From Candidatus Altarchaeales archaeon (GTDB lineage Archaea; Altiarchaeota; Altiarchaeia; IMC4; QMZM01): a stretch of DNA of 14,237 nucleotides. Of the stretch, positions 14,141 through 14,237 are shown piece by piece. The stretch is taken from positions 1-14,237 of the forward strand of contig QMZM01000025.1 in NCBI GenBank assembly GCA_003663175.1, given 5' to 3'. Numbering within the stretch: position 1 is the first letter of the stretch; every line of letters starts with the position of its first letter. The notes below the pieces were generated by a model. The model did no database searches. It had not been told where the DNA came from and saw only the letters and a list, made by a program, of their open reading frames with translations. Made by a program: the position numbers and the translations under genes.

Positions 14141-14237
14141 TGCCGAGGGCGGGACTTGAACCCGCGACTTCCACGTATCTCAGCACGAGTGCCTTTTCTT
14201 GGAGCTTATGAGCGTGGCACTCTAACCATCTGAGTTA
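14141..14237 (-). tRNA. Elongator tRNA-Met (CAT) with intron, 5' end outside the window
   Basis: Read on the minus strand, the window begins at tRNA position 8; the first seven bases (expected GCCGAGG) lie beyond the edge. The D arm ACTC/GAGT is followed by anticodon stem CCACG/CGTGG. The spliced seven-base loop CTCATAA carries anticodon CAT (14208-14210). Variable loop is AAGTC. The T arm GCGGG-TTCAAGT-CCCGC is followed by acceptor 3' strand CCTCGGC and discriminator A at 14141. CCA is not encoded. The GCCG...CGGC acceptor matches archaeal elongator tRNA-Met rather than initiator or tRNA-Ile2, which is inference from the missing 5' bases. A 30-base intron interrupts it. Confidence 0.93.
14177..14206 (-). 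other. tRNA-Met intron at position 37/38 (bulge-helix-bulge)
   Basis: This 30-base insert lies directly 3' of A37. The exon's CTCA pairs with TGAG near the intron's 3' end to form the four-base central helix. The flanking three-base bulges are TAA (5' site) and ATA (3' site), and cleavage after the second base of each gives a canonical seven-base anticodon loop. This is the standard substrate of the archaeal splicing endonuclease. The pairing beyond the 5' bulge is short (GC/GC), so the outer helix on the intron side is weak. Confidence 0.85.

Overview
The window is an AT-rich archaeal chromosome segment, most likely from a euryarchaeote-grade lineage. The signs are a Hef helicase fused to an XPF-type nuclease (Crenarchaeota carry only the nuclease part), HerA, replication factor C large subunit, an archaeal-type NMN adenylyltransferase, ribosomal proteins uS15 and eS1, KEOPS Pcc1, and a tRNA-Met with a bulge-helix-bulge intron. 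AGA/AGG and ATA codons are used heavily. Several genes have an A/T-rich TATA-like box about 20-30 bases before the ATG and no Shine-Dalgarno, which suggests leaderless mRNAs; others have a clear Shine-Dalgarno. A Thermoplasmatota-like relative is possible, but the sequence alone does not settle the genus.

Layout. 1-741 (minus) is the N-terminal part of a long coiled-coil protein cut by the window edge, with 93-bp tandem repeats. 798-5630 (minus) is a tight cluster read herA > pheA > hef: a DNA end-processing translocase, a chorismate mutase/prephenate dehydratase, and a fork-repair helicase-nuclease. A short divergent promoter separates it from nadM (5689-6192, plus), followed by a CDP-alcohol phosphatidyltransferase for membrane lipids (6223-6888). 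A run of inverted repeats (6858-6959) lies between that gene and a pair of helical/coiled-coil genes (6971-8258, plus). These converge on rfcL (8250-9392, minus). Then come a multi-pass membrane protein resembling a MscS-type channel without its cytoplasmic domain (9509-10465, plus) and, convergent to it, a flavoprotein-ferredoxin (10491-11180, minus).

The right end is an information-processing block on the plus strand: a DHH-family RecJ-like exonuclease (11270-12664), uS15, Pcc1 and eS1 (to 13958). The 182 bases after it hold no gene that I can recognise, only possible structured RNA. An intron-containing elongator tRNA-Met on the minus strand runs off the right edge.

How it fits together: most genes are housekeeping (repair and replication: hef, herA, rfcL, recJ; translation and tRNA modification: uS15, eS1, pcc1, tRNA-Met; NAD, lipid and Phe synthesis). 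The less explained parts are the three coiled-coil genes, the palindrome cluster, an RFC large subunit with an altered Walker B motif, the truncated channel-like protein, and the non-coding stretch beside the tRNA. I found no clear mobile element, CRISPR array or defence system.
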